Assembly: GCA_026399515.1 (NCBI GenBank)
Contig: JAPLQT010000038.1
Coordinates: 70,196-134,195, forward strand
Source: Pseudomonadota bacterium
GTDB lineage: Bacteria > Pseudomonadota > Gammaproteobacteria > Burkholderiales > Rhodocyclaceae
Direction of reading: 5' to 3'
DNA length: 64,000 nucleotides
Positions 10,005 through 18,944 of this stretch are shown piece after piece. Numbering within the stretch: position 1 is the first letter of the stretch; every line of letters begins with the position of its first letter. The position numbers and the translations under genes are program-made. The notes beneath the pieces were generated by a model. The model was not told where the DNA came from. It saw only the letters and a program-made list of their open reading frames with translations, and did not search any database.

Positions 10005-11126
10005 GTGCCAAGTCTGCTGCCTAATGTCGATCCCGATGGCCTGCTCGAATACTCCGTGGTTTACACGGACCGCTCGATCAACCATATGTCGAAGTTTTTT
10101 CAGGGGGCGATGAAGGACATTTCATTCACGCTCAAGAGAGCCTATAACGCCCGGTCGGTGGTCGTGGTTCCGGGCAGCGGCACCTTCGGTATGGAATCCG
10201 TGGCGCGACAGTTCGCCACCGGCAGGAAATGCCTGGTGATCCGCAACGGATGGTTCAGTTACCGCTGGAGCCAAATCTTCGAGATGGGCAAAATCCCCAC
10301 CGAATCGACGGTGCTGAAAGCCAGGCCGACCCAAAGTGGCCGGCAGGCGGCCTATGCGCCGGTGCCGATCGAAGAAGCGATCGCGGCCATCAAGGAAATG
10401 AAGCCCGACGTGGTATTTGCTCCCCATGTCGAAACGGCGTCCGGCATCATGCTGCCCGACGACTACCTGCGCGCCTTGGCGGACGCGACGCATTCGGTCG
10501 GCGGGCTATTTGTCCTGGATTGCGTCGCCTCGGGAACGGTCTGGGTCGACATGGAAGCCAACGGGGTCGATGTCCTCATCAGCGCTCCGCAAAAGGGCTG
10601 GAGCGGCCCGCCTTGCTGCGCCCTGGTGATGCTCGGCGCTCTGGCGCGAGAAAGGATCGAATCGACCACCAGCACCAGTTTCGCCTGCGATTTGCGCAAG
10701 TGGCTGCAGATCATGGAAACCTACGAGCAGGGCGGGCATGCCTATCACGCGACCATGCCGACGAACGCTCTCTGCGCTTTCCGTGATGTCATGAAGGAGA
10801 CGGAACAATGCGGCTTCGACAAGGTTCGCGCGGCGCAGTTGGAACTCGGCAGCAAGGTGCGCGCGCTGTTGGCCGGCAAAGGTTTCAGGAGCGTTGCGGC
10901 CGAGGGCTTCCTGGCTCCCGGCGTGGTGGTCAGCTATACCGATGACGAGGCTATCCGCACCGGCAAGAAATTCCTGGACGCAGGCCTGCAGATCGCCGCG
11001 GGCGTCCCCTTGCAGTGCGACGAGCCGGAAGACTTCAAGACTTTCCGGATCGGGCTGTTCGGCCTGGACAAACTCGCCAACATCGATCGAACCGTCGCAA
11101 GCCTGGCAAAAGTGCTGACCGACTAG
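10005..11126 (+). CDS. Class V aminotransferase (alanine/serine-glyoxylate type)
   Basis: 373 residues from a GTG preceded by TTGGAGA; a TTG four codons upstream would overlap the ribosome binding site. The fold-type I PLP enzyme features are visible: the glycine-rich VVVPGSGTFGMESVARQF near the N-terminus, FVLDCVASG with the cofactor-binding Asp, and SAPQKGWSG with the Schiff-base Lys. Overall it resembles the alanine-glyoxylate/serine-glyoxylate aminotransferase group (PucG/AGXT-like), which moves amino groups onto glyoxylate. The downstream 2-hydroxyacid dehydrogenase of glyoxylate/hydroxypyruvate reductase type would fit the same metabolism. It follows two LysE exporters on the same strand. 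Confidence 0.9.
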   Translation: MPSLLPNVDPDGLLEYSVVYTDRSINHMSKFFQGAMKDISFTLKRAYNARSVVVVPGSGTFGMESVARQFATGRKCLVIRNGWFSYRWSQIFEMGKIPTESTVLKARPTQSGRQAAYAPVPIEEAIAAIKEMKPDVVFAPHVETASGIMLPDDYLRALADATHSVGGLFVLDCVASGTVWVDMEANGVDVLISAPQKGWSGPPCCALVMLGALARERIESTTSTSFACDLRKWLQIMETYEQGGHAYHATMPTNALCAFRDVMKETEQCGFDKVRAAQLELGSKVRALLAGKGFRSVAAEGFLAPGVVVSYTDDEAIRTGKKFLDAGLQIAAGVPLQCDEPEDFKTFRIGLFGLDKLANIDRTVASLAKVLTD

Positions 11127-11169
11127 CGCTTGTCGCTGAAGTCATGTTCGTCGTCAAAGGACCATAACG

Positions 11170-11502
11170 ATGTTCGCCCAGACGCCCGCACCGCCTTATT
11201 ACTCAGTGATATTCACGTCGCAACGCCGCGCCGACGATAGTCTTGCGGGCTACGATGCGATGGCCGAGCGCATGGTCGAATTGGCGGCGCAGCAACCCGG
11301 CTTTCTCGGCATCGAGAGCGCCCGCAATGCCGAAGGGTTCGGCATTACCGTGTCGTACTGGGCGAGCCTGGAGGCGATCAGTGCCTGGAAGGCCAACACC
11401 GAACACCGGGTGGCCCAGGCCAACGGCCGGCGCTTCTGGTACCAGCATTTCGAATTGCGCATCGCCAGGGTCGAGCGGGCCAATTCCAGCGAAGCAAGCT
11501 AA
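11170..11502 (+). CDS. ABM-domain protein (antibiotic biosynthesis monooxygenase-like)
   Basis: 110 residues, the size of a single ferredoxin-like ABM domain. Characteristic features are the YYSVIFTSQR first strand, a helix with YDAMAERMVELAAQQPGFLG, the VSYWASLEAISAWKANTEH segment and a final strand with YQHFELRIARV. Members include small monooxygenases and HmoA/IsdG-like haem-degrading enzymes, but many have no known activity. It lies 43 bases after the aminotransferase gene, probably in one unit. Its stop overlaps the stop of the convergent dehydrogenase gene by 4 bases. Confidence 0.85.
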   Translation: MFAQTPAPPYYSVIFTSQRRADDSLAGYDAMAERMVELAAQQPGFLGIESARNAEGFGITVSYWASLEAISAWKANTEHRVAQANGRRFWYQHFELRIARVERANSSEAS

Positions 11503-12479
11503 CGCGCTGGTTTTTCCACCTGCGGGTTGAGCAGGTTGGGCGGCCGGTCTCCGTTCAAAGCTGCGATCAGGTTGTCGGCGGCGAGCATCGCCATCTTCAT
11601 GCGCGTCGCCGACGATGCCGAGCCGATGTGCGGCGTCAGCACCGCGTTGTCTAGCGTGAAGAAACGCGGATCGAGTGCCGGTTCTCCCTCGAACACATCC
11701 AATCCCGCGCCGGCGATGCGCCGTGCTTGCAAGGCCTCGATCAACGCGGCATCGTCGACGATGCCGCCGCGGGCGACATTGATCAAGTGCGCGGTCGGCT
11801 TCATCTGCGCCAGTTCGGCGGCGCCGATGGCGTGGTGTGATTCGGGCGAGTAGGGCAGCATCAACACCAGGAAGTCGGATTCGCGCAGCAGCGTGGCCCT
11901 GTCCACGCATGTGGCGCGGCATTCGGCTTCGCGTTGCGCCGACAGGCGGGTACGGTTGTGGTAGATGACGCGCATCTCGAAGCCGGCGGCGCGGCGTGCC
12001 ACGGCCTGGCCGATGCGCCCCATGCCGAGTATGCCCAGGGTGGCATGGTGCACGTCCTGGCCCAGCCAGCCCTTGAATTTCCAGCCGCCCCACTGTCCGG
12101 TGCGCACCCATTGGTCGGCGGCGGCGATGTGCCGGGCGCTGGCGAGCAGCAAGGCCCAGGCGATGTCGGCGGTGGTGTCGTCGAGTACCCCGGGGGTATT
12201 GGTGGCCATCACGCCGGCGCGGGTGCAGGCATCGAGGTCGATATTGTTGTAGCCGACGGCGCTGTTGCACACCACCTTCAGGCGCGGGCAGGCCGCCAGC
12301 AGCGCCGCGTCGATGCGCTCGGTCGGCATCGTCAGGACGCCGTCCTTGTCCGCCAGCCGTGAGGCCAGTTGTTTCGGCGTGAGCGGCGCATCGACGGCGT
12401 GATAATCGACCTCGAAGTGCTGCTCCAGACGCGCCAGTACCTCGGGATAGACCTCGCGCGAGATCAGAATCTTATGCAT
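11499..12479 (-). CDS. D-2-hydroxyacid dehydrogenase (glyoxylate/hydroxypyruvate reductase type)
   Basis: 326 residues from ATG; a much longer upstream frame is antisense to the GMC gene and is rejected. The Rossmann NAD(P) site GILGMGRIGQAVARRA is intact. The catalytic residues of the family are present: Arg in NVARGGIVDD, Glu in the following strand region (VFEGEP) and His in TPHIGSASSATR. It reduces 2-oxoacids such as glyoxylate or hydroxypyruvate to D-2-hydroxyacids. It converges with the aminotransferase/ABM unit and is divergent from the GMC oxidoreductase gene. Together with the aminotransferase it suggests glyoxylate/serine chemistry. Confidence 0.9.
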   Translation of the reverse strand: MHKILISREVYPEVLARLEQHFEVDYHAVDAPLTPKQLASRLADKDGVLTMPTERIDAALLAACPRLKVVCNSAVGYNNIDLDACTRAGVMATNTPGVLDDTTADIAWALLLASARHIAAADQWVRTGQWGGWKFKGWLGQDVHHATLGILGMGRIGQAVARRAAGFEMRVIYHNRTRLSAQREAECRATCVDRATLLRESDFLVLMLPYSPESHHAIGAAELAQMKPTAHLINVARGGIVDDAALIEALQARRIAGAGLDVFEGEPALDPRFFTLDNAVLTPHIGSASSATRMKMAMLAADNLIAALNGDRPPNLLNPQVEKPAR

Positions 12480-12587
12480 GCTATTCGCCTCATCGGAAAC
12501 TTGCCAAAATAAACCAGGGTTTGTCGTCGCCCATAATGATGCCCAATCATGGGTAGAATTGCATCTCAAACTTTCATGACGGACATT

Positions 12588-14222
12588 ATGGAACCGCGTG
12601 ATTACGGGGAGTTCGGGGCGTTCGACTACGTCATCGTCGGTGGCGGCACCGCCGGTTGCGTGCTGGCCAACCGCCTGTCGGCCGATCCCGAGGTCAGCGT
12701 GCTGTTGCTCGAAGCCGGCGGCAAGGACGACTGGATCTGGATCCACAGCCCGATCGGCTACTTGTACTGCATCGGCAATCCCCGCACCGACTGGTGCTAC
12801 GAGACCGAAGCCGAGCCCGGGCTGAACGGCCGTTCCATCATGTATGCGCGCGGCAAGGTGCTGGGCGGCAGTTCCTCGATCAACGCCATGCTCTACCTGC
12901 GCGGCCAGGCCCGCGACTATGCGGAGTGGGCGGAAATCACCGGCGACTCGCGCTGGAACTGGGACAGCGTGCTGCCGGTGTTCAAGTCCAGTGAGGATTA
13001 CTGGGGCGGCGCCGACGCGATGCACGGCGATAAAGGCGAATGGCGCGTCGAGAAGCAGCGCCTGCATTGGGACATCCTCGACCGCTATGTCGAAGCGGCC
13101 AAGCAGGCCGGCATCCCATTCAGCGGTGACTACAACCGCGGCGACAACTTCGGCATCGGCCACTTCGAAGTGAACCAGAAGAAGGGCGTGCGCTGGAATA
13201 CCTCGAAGGCCTTCCTGCGCCCGGCGCAGCAGCGACCGAACCTGAAGGTCGTCACCGGCGCGCTGATCGACAAACTGGTGCTGGAAAACAAGGAGGCCCG
13301 CGGAGTCGAGTTCCGCCTCGGCGGCGTTGCCTATCGTGTCGGCGCCCGCATCGAGACTCTGCTCACGGCGGGCGCCATCGGCTCGCCGACGATCCTGCAA
13401 CGCTCGGGCATCGGCCCCGGTGCCTTGCTGCAGCAACATGGCGTGCCCCAGGTCCATGAACTCGCGGGCGTCGGCGCCAACCTGCAAGACCATCTGCAAC
13501 TGCGCATGATCTTCAAGGTGCATGGCATCACGACCCTCAACCAGCGCGCCAACAGCCTCTGGGGCAAGGCCATGATGGGCTTGGAGTACGCGTTGTTCCG
13601 CTCCGGCCCGCTAGCGATGGCGCCGAGCCAGCTCGGCGGGTTCTTCCGTTCTTCGCCGGAGGTGGCCACGCCGGACCTGGAGTTCCACGTTCAACCGTTG
13701 TCGTTGGACAAGTTCGGCGACCCGCTGCATTCCTTCCCCGCCTTCACCGTCAGCGTATGCAACCTGCGGCCAAGCTCGCGCGGGATCGTACACATCCGCG
13801 ACCGCGACCCGGAGACTCACCCGGTGATTGCCCCGAACTACCTATCGACCGAGTCAGATCGCCGCGTAGCCGTGCGTGCCCTGCGCATGACACGCCAAGT
13901 GCTCAGCCAGCCTGCCCTGGCGCCTTACCGCCCCGACGAATTCCTGCCGGGCGCCGGGATTCAAGGCGACGAGGAACTGGCGAAGGCCGCAGGCGACATC
14001 GGCACCACCATCTTCCATCCGACCTGCACCTGTGCCATGGGACGCGACGGCGATCCCCAGGCGGTCACCGATTCGGAACTGCGCGTGCGCGGCATCGCCC
14101 GCCTGCGCGTGATCGACGCTTCGGTGATGCCGACCATCACCTCGGGCAACACCAACTCGCCGACGCTGATGATTGCCGAGCGGGGAGCGCAACTGGTGCG
14201 CGCGGCGAGAAAGAGCCGCTAG
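12588..14222 (+). CDS. GMC-family FAD-dependent oxidoreductase (choline/alcohol dehydrogenase-like)
   Basis: 544 residues from the third in-frame ATG, 5 residues before the FAD motif region; ATGs at 12549 and 12576 are alternatives and none has a strong ribosome binding site. The ADP-binding motif VIVGGGTAGCVLANRL opens the protein. The second GMC signature GAIGSPTILQRSGIGP is central. The C-terminal catalytic region holds HPTCTCAMG with the active-site His and NTNSPTLMIAERG with the Asn. The length fits choline dehydrogenase/alkanol dehydrogenase-like members. It oxidises alcohols to aldehydes; the substrate is unknown. No betaine aldehyde dehydrogenase is adjacent, so a betA role is not supported. 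Confidence 0.9.
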   Translation: MEPRDYGEFGAFDYVIVGGGTAGCVLANRLSADPEVSVLLLEAGGKDDWIWIHSPIGYLYCIGNPRTDWCYETEAEPGLNGRSIMYARGKVLGGSSSINAMLYLRGQARDYAEWAEITGDSRWNWDSVLPVFKSSEDYWGGADAMHGDKGEWRVEKQRLHWDILDRYVEAAKQAGIPFSGDYNRGDNFGIGHFEVNQKKGVRWNTSKAFLRPAQQRPNLKVVTGALIDKLVLENKEARGVEFRLGGVAYRVGARIETLLTAGAIGSPTILQRSGIGPGALLQQHGVPQVHELAGVGANLQDHLQLRMIFKVHGITTLNQRANSLWGKAMMGLEYALFRSGPLAMAPSQLGGFFRSSPEVATPDLEFHVQPLSLDKFGDPLHSFPAFTVSVCNLRPSSRGIVHIRDRDPETHPVIAPNYLSTESDRRVAVRALRMTRQVLSQPALAPYRPDEFLPGAGIQGDEELAKAAGDIGTTIFHPTCTCAMGRDGDPQAVTDSELRVRGIARLRVIDASVMPTITSGNTNSPTLMIAERGAQLVRAARKSR

Positions 14223-14434
14223 TAATGAGGGAATACGTATTTGGTGGTTGATTTGGCGTTACGCAATGCCACAAGGAAACCGACCATATCAGCCAGCCGA
14301 TCTGGTCGTCCCAGTAAGGCCAAGATGGGCCGTTCACGCGATCCATTCCGTTCGCGTAGAATTACGCGCGAACTTGGCGTGTGATTTCCTACAGGCTAGC
14401 CAGGAAGCCAAATGATGCCCGACATGGAACGGAT

Positions 14435-15145
14435 ATGCGCAAGGTAACCCCTGTGATTCCAACTGAGTCGGAGAAGATTTGGCTACGAGAACTCATACGC
14501 CGGTATCAATCGGGAGAGCCTGTTGACCCCTGGGTAATGAGAATAGCACTCCGGGACAAACTGCCCGCGGATTTTGCACCGTCAAGAATGAATCCTCTTC
14601 TTGCTGGAACGAATGCCATCACGTTGCTTGGCATTCTCGCTGTGGATCCCGGCAGCGAACTCGCCCGGGACACGGAGCGGGTGATACTTGCAATTCGAGA
14701 CCTATTGATCAAGAACCCCCACGTCAGGAACGTGACGGCAGCCGAGATTGCGCAGCAATTGGATCTGGATAGCGAATACACGGAAAAACTATTTGGTCTA
14801 ATGGCTACGGTCGGGTCGTTTTGGGCGTCCGCCTCCGGCACCACTACCGGCCGTGGCGGTCTTTCGTCGATAAATGTTGACAGGGAAGAATGCCTAACTG
14901 CCTTTATGGCATTTCGTGATATTCAAACGCAAGTCAACCAGATCCTTGCCGAACGTGAGCAAGCAGCTCTCAGCGCGTCGAACGCGTTGCAGCAAACTTA
15001 TAACCTAGCCGTACTCCAGGCAAATATCCCGACTACTGATAACCGCCCGCCAGAAATCCTCCAACTCAAGCCAAGCTTCTACGGAGTAGGCATCGACTTG
15101 AAGGCCCTGTGGCGACGTTTGTTGGCGTTGTTTGCAAAGCGATAA
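14435..15145 (+). CDS. Hypothetical protein
   Basis: 236 residues from an ATG preceded by GGAACGG. The protein appears cytosolic and mostly helical. Its middle (about residues 80-140) has a helix-turn-helix-like or winged-helix-like arrangement (VTAAEIAQQLDLDSEYTEKLFGLM), which might bind DNA. The C-terminal third is helical and basic at the end. I do not recognise the family. The codon usage and lower GC content differ from neighbouring metabolic genes, and it sits next to a toxin-antitoxin pair, so it may be acquired DNA. Confidence 0.6.
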   Translation: MRKVTPVIPTESEKIWLRELIRRYQSGEPVDPWVMRIALRDKLPADFAPSRMNPLLAGTNAITLLGILAVDPGSELARDTERVILAIRDLLIKNPHVRNVTAAEIAQQLDLDSEYTEKLFGLMATVGSFWASASGTTTGRGGLSSINVDREECLTAFMAFRDIQTQVNQILAEREQAALSASNALQQTYNLAVLQANIPTTDNRPPEILQLKPSFYGVGIDLKALWRRLLALFAKR

Positions 15146-15296
15146 GGGCTACGTTCGGATTAGTTTGTTCGGCATCGGTCGTTTCCAGAAAGTCGGCGCT
15201 GATGAGGCCACTGCGGGGCGGGCGGTTGAGAAAACTGCGCTCTCCTTACCGCTACAGATGGCGGCACGGCTATGCATGCTGTCGTGAAAATCAATG

Positions 15297-15812
15297 TCAC
15301 GCCCCTTTGATTACTTTTCGCAGATCTTTGATCAACAGGTGAAGGTGATACGGGTCGGTCGGGCTTGGATCAAAATCGAAATGCTCATAGAACCGCCGAG
15401 CTTCAGTGTTCTTGGCATGAACAATGATCGCGCGGATACCGGCAATATCGGCAGCCTGAAGCGTTCTGGCGAGAGCATCATGCAGTAGGGCCGCTCCTAA
15501 TCCTTTCCCTTTGGCCTCATTGTCGACGGCGAGTCTGGCGAGCAACATCACCGGAACAGGATGACGGGCCAGGCCTTTCACCATTCGCATGGGTGCCTGA
15601 GAGTGGGCAATGGCTCCGACTGCCAGGCTGTAATATCCGACGATCTTTTCGTCAGCTAGCGCCACATAGGTCTGCGCGCTGCCGGCCGACTGGTTGTTCA
15701 GAGCAAAGCGGGAAATGTAGCGATTGAGATCCTCGTACCCGCAGTTAAAAAAATCGACGATGTGGGCGCGATCAAGCTTCTGAATGACCCAATCGGCTTT
15801 CCTTGCCACCAC
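15297..15812 (-). CDS. tacT: GNAT-type acetyltransferase toxin (TacT-like)
   Basis: 171 residues from GTG. The GNAT acetyl-CoA site is visible: MLLARLAVDNEAKGKGLGAALL, followed by IRAIIVHAKNTEARRFYEHFDF. These, the FALNNQSAGSAQTYVAL segment and the SQAPMRMVKGLARHPVPV loop are typical of toxins that acetylate charged aminoacyl-tRNA and stop translation. It starts 6 bases after the stop of a DUF1778 antitoxin, the standard gene order for this system (antitoxin first). Expression is probably autoregulated by the antitoxin-toxin complex. Confidence 0.92.
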   Translation of the reverse strand: MVARKADWVIQKLDRAHIVDFFNCGYEDLNRYISRFALNNQSAGSAQTYVALADEKIVGYYSLAVGAIAHSQAPMRMVKGLARHPVPVMLLARLAVDNEAKGKGLGAALLHDALARTLQAADIAGIRAIIVHAKNTEARRFYEHFDFDPSPTDPYHLHLLIKDLRKVIKGA

Positions 15813-15818
15813 AAGCCG

Positions 15819-16082
15819 CTACCTGCCAGTTTTCATCAAGCGGGCAAGGCGGGGCCGTGCGCGAGGCGGCGCGTCAAGCGCGGCCTGAAATGCCTGCCAT
15901 TGGGCGTCATCGAGAATGAACAAACGCCGATCCGCCAAGGTCTCGGCGGCTGACGCCAAGCCGCTGTCCAGCAGAAATTCGCTGACTGTTTTGTCTTGGG
16001 CTTGGGCCGCGGCCTGGATCATCTCCTTGGCGGCAGGCGAAATACGCAAATCGACCCGTTGGGTCTTCGAGGAAGTTAGCAT
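15819..16082 (-). CDS. tacA: DUF1778 ribbon-helix-helix antitoxin (TacA-like)
   Basis: 87 residues. The N-terminal half is a ribbon-helix-helix DNA-binding unit (QRVDLRISPAAKEMIQAAA, then KTVSEFLLDSGLASAAETL), as in DUF1778 proteins. The C-terminal half (FILDDAQWQAFQAALDAPP) is the extended tail that neutralises the acetyltransferase. The pair lies between an unknown gene and the liv operon. The start has AGAGG upstream and a well-spaced promoter candidate at 16112-16140. Confidence 0.92.
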   Translation of the reverse strand: MLTSSKTQRVDLRISPAAKEMIQAAAQAQDKTVSEFLLDSGLASAAETLADRRLFILDDAQWQAFQAALDAPPRARPRLARLMKTGR

Positions 16083-16111
16083 GGCGCCACCTCTGAGCTT
16101 GACTGAAGCCC

Positions 16112-16140
16112 AGTATAACGTGTGTTCAATATCCGTACAA
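16112..16140 (-). promoter_or_regulatory. Candidate sigma-70 promoter of tacAT
   Basis: Reading the minus strand, TTGTAC (-35) and TATACT (-10) are separated by exactly 17 bases, and the -10 lies about 30 bases before the tacA start. The -10 matches the consensus at 5 of 6 positions, the -35 only at 3 of 6. The antitoxin's ribbon-helix-helix domain probably binds here. Confidence 0.5.
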
Positions 16141-16268
16141 TAGTTTCAGATTGGAGGCTGGTGTCCAGTCGCTCCTTGTGGCCGAACTGGGACAATGGAC
16201 ACACGCCCACGGACATGGCGCAGCGCACGACGGAAAATCAATCACCGATTACGGATAGCCGCAAAAAA

Positions 16269-18944
16269 CTAATGCGCCTGCCCGAGGTAGGCGGCCTGGA
16301 CGGCGGGATCCTTCTTGAGCTGTGCCGCGTCGCCATGCACCGCGATGCGCCCGTTTTCGAGTACATAGCCGTAGTCCGCCACTTTCAGCGCCGCGGCGGC
16401 GAACTGTTCGACCAGCAGCATGGTGATGCCTGCGCTTTTCAGGCGCGCTATGGTGCGGAACACTTCCTCGACGAGCAGCGGGGCGAGTCCCATCGAAGGC
16501 TCGTCGAGCAGCAGCACGTCTGGGTTCAGCATCAGCGCGCGGCCCATCGCCAGCATCTGTTGTTCGCCGCCCGAGAGGGTGCCGGCGAGCTGTTCGCGCC
16601 GTTCCTTGAGGCGCGGGAACAATTCGAACACCCGCTCCAGGTCGGCCTGGATGTCGCCCTTGGGGCGGCTGAAAGTGAGCCGGGGGTAGGCTCCCAGCAG
16701 CAGGTTGTCGGTTACCGAGAGCGTGGCGAAAACCCGCCGTCCCTCGGGGGAATGGGCCATCCCGGCGCGGGCGATGCGGTGCGCGGGCAGGCCGGTGATG
16801 GCTTGCCCGCCCAGGCGGATCTCCCCGCCGGTCGGCGCGATCATGCCGGAGATTGCGCGCATGGTGGTGGTCTTGCCGGCGCCATTGGAGCCGATCAGGG
16901 TGACCACCTTGCTTTTCGGAACTTCGAGAGAAATACCGTGCAGCACTTCGACCTTGCCGTATCCGGCTTGCAGGTTGTGTATCTTCAGCATCTGTGTTCT
17001 CCGCTCAAGCGCCGGCGGGCTGGGTTTCATCATGACCTTGGGATCGGCCTGCACCGCCGCCGGCTTCCCCTCGGCGATCTTCTGGCCGAAATCCAGCACC
17101 GTTACCGTATCGGAAATGCCCATCACCACGTCCATGTGGTGCTCGATCAGGATCACCGTGATGCCGTGATCGCGGATCTTCTGGATGATGCCGATCAGCT
17201 CCTTGATGTCCGGCGCGGTGAGTCCCGCGGCCGGCTCGTCGAGCAGGATGAGGCTGGGGTTGAGGGCTAGCGCCCGGGCGATTTCCAGCAGCCGCTGCTT
17301 GCCGTAAGGCAGGTTCCTGGCCTCCTCGTTGTGCAGCGCGTTGAGCCCCACGAAGTCGAGCAGCGAGGCGGCGCGTACTCTTGCATCGCGCTCCTCGGCA
17401 CTATAGCGGCCGCTTTGCAGCATCACGTCGACGATATGGCTCTTGAAGGTGTGATGCAGTCCTACAAGCACGTTCTCGATGGCGGTCATCTCGCCGAACA
17501 ATTGCACGTTCTGAAAAGTGCGCGCCACGCCGGCCAGCGCTATGGCCGAAGGCGTATTGCCGGAAATGACGGCGCCGTTGAATTCGACCTGGCCGGCGGT
17601 CGGCTGGTAGATGCCGGTGAGCACGTTCATCATGGTGCTCTTGCCCGAGCCGTTCGGCCCGATCAGCCCGTGGATCGATCCCTTGACCACGTTCAGGTCC
17701 AGTTCGTTGAGCGCCTTGAGGCCGCCGAACTGCATCAGGACCTTCCGGGCTTCCAGCAGGTGGCCGCTGCCCGACACGGCATGATCCGGCGCCGCCCAGA
17801 TGTGGCGGTCGTCGCCGTGATCCAGGTAGACCTCATGGTGGCGTATGGCCTTCGGACGGAAACGCTCGACGATGCCGCGCAGGTAGCCGACGATGCCGTC
17901 TTGCAGGTAATAGACAACGAACAGAGTCATGAAGCCGAAGATGGTCAGGCGCCAGTCGGTGATGTTCTCCAGATAATAGGAGAATACCGCCATGCCCACG
18001 GTTGCCGCGACCGGCACCGCGATTTCGCGGGCGGTCTTTTCCTTCTTGAACAGCGACCACGCGGCGGTGGCGACGGCGATGGTCGCCGCAATGGAGGCGA
18101 TCTGGCGGAACAGTTCGATGTCGGAAAGCAGGCTGGGCAGCATCACCACGATCAGCGCGCCGACCAGCCCGCCGCTGCGGGTCTTGCGCCCGCCCATGAT
18201 CACCGCCAGCAGGAACAGGATGGTCAGCTCGAAATTGTAGGTGTTGGGCGAAATGTATTCCTCGGAATAGGTGTACAGGCTGCCCGCCAGCCCGGCCAGC
18301 GCGGCGCTGATGACGAAGGCGTAGACCTTGTATCGGTACACCGACACGCCCATGCAGTCGCAGGCCACCGGGCTGTCGCGCAAGGCCTCGAAGGCCCGCC
18401 CGAGGTGGGACTTGACGATGCGATGCACGACGATCAACGCGGCCACCATGAGCAGGGCCACCACGTAGAAATATTCCACCTCGCCGAGCTTGTGGCCGAA
18501 GAATATCGGCTTTGGCACCTTGATGCCCAGCGGTCCTTCGGTGAGGAAAGTCATCTCGTTGATGAGGATCTGGATGATGGTGCCGAAAGCCAGCGTGACC
18601 ATCGCCAGGTAAGGGCCGGTGACGCGCAGCGCGGGCAGGGCGAGGACCGCGCCGAACAGGGCGGCGACCGCGATGGCACCCGGGACAGCGAGGTAGAACG
18701 GCATGCCGAACTTGAAGAACAATATCCCTGCCGTGTAGGAGCCGATGCCGAACAGCCCGGCATGGCCCAGCGAGACCTGGCCGGTGTAGCCCACCACGAT
18801 GTCCAGCCCGAACAGCAGAATCGCATAGATCAGGATGGTTTCGGCCAGGTGGATGTAATAAGGATTCGTCACTACCTGGGGAAACAGGGCCAGCGCAGCG
18901 ATAGCCAGCGCGACCAGGACATAGTTCTTTCTGCGCATGCTCAT
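16269..18944 (-). CDS. livMGF: Fused branched-chain amino-acid ABC transporter permease LivM + ATPase LivG + ATPase LivF
   Basis: One 891-codon frame. Residues 1 to ~375 form the LivM permease (many membrane segments, VGYTGQVSLGHAGLFGIG). Residues ~395-640 form LivG, with GPNGSGKST, NLPYGKQRLLEIARAL and LILLDEPAAGL. Residues 652-891 form LivF, with GSNGAGKTT, LSGGEQQMLAMGRAL and LLLDEPSMGL. LivM-LivG fusions occur in related bacteria. Fusion to LivF is unexpected: a GCGGAG ribosome binding site and an ATG (16991) remain at its start, so LivF may also be made separately. The +1 frame just before encodes DETQPAGA and a stop, which looks like the normal LivG tail, so a small deletion may have joined the frames. 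It overlaps livH by 4 bases (ATGA). Confidence 0.88.
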   Translation of the reverse strand: MSMRRKNYVLVALAIAALALFPQVVTNPYYIHLAETILIYAILLFGLDIVVGYTGQVSLGHAGLFGIGSYTAGILFFKFGMPFYLAVPGAIAVAALFGAVLALPALRVTGPYLAMVTLAFGTIIQILINEMTFLTEGPLGIKVPKPIFFGHKLGEVEYFYVVALLMVAALIVVHRIVKSHLGRAFEALRDSPVACDCMGVSVYRYKVYAFVISAALAGLAGSLYTYSEEYISPNTYNFELTILFLLAVIMGGRKTRSGGLVGALIVVMLPSLLSDIELFRQIASIAATIAVATAAWSLFKKEKTAREIAVPVAATVGMAVFSYYLENITDWRLTIFGFMTLFVVYYLQDGIVGYLRGIVERFRPKAIRHHEVYLDHGDDRHIWAAPDHAVSGSGHLLEARKVLMQFGGLKALNELDLNVVKGSIHGLIGPNGSGKSTMMNVLTGIYQPTAGQVEFNGAVISGNTPSAIALAGVARTFQNVQLFGEMTAIENVLVGLHHTFKSHIVDVMLQSGRYSAEERDARVRAASLLDFVGLNALHNEEARNLPYGKQRLLEIARALALNPSLILLDEPAAGLTAPDIKELIGIIQKIRDHGITVILIEHHMDVVMGISDTVTVLDFGQKIAEGKPAAVQADPKVMMKPSPPALERRTQMLKIHNLQAGYGKVEVLHGISLEVPKSKVVTLIGSNGAGKTTTMRAISGMIAPTGGEIRLGGQAITGLPAHRIARAGMAHSPEGRRVFATLSVTDNLLLGAYPRLTFSRPKGDIQADLERVFELFPRLKERREQLAGTLSGGEQQMLAMGRALMLNPDVLLLDEPSMGLAPLLVEEVFRTIARLKSAGITMLLVEQFAAAALKVADYGYVLENGRIAVHGDAAQLKKDPAVQAAYLGQAH

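Noticed and set aside
11203..12270. 355-residue minus-strand frame
   Set aside because: Out-of-phase shadow of the 2-hydroxyacid dehydrogenase and of the ABM gene; no ribosome binding site.
11499..13523. Long upstream extension of the 2-hydroxyacid dehydrogenase frame
   Set aside because: The part before 12479 is antisense to the GMC oxidoreductase and has no family features; the ATG at 12479 gives the normal length.
12588..14222. Choline dehydrogenase betA
   Set aside because: GMC motifs are clear, but no betaine aldehyde dehydrogenase or betaine regulator is adjacent.
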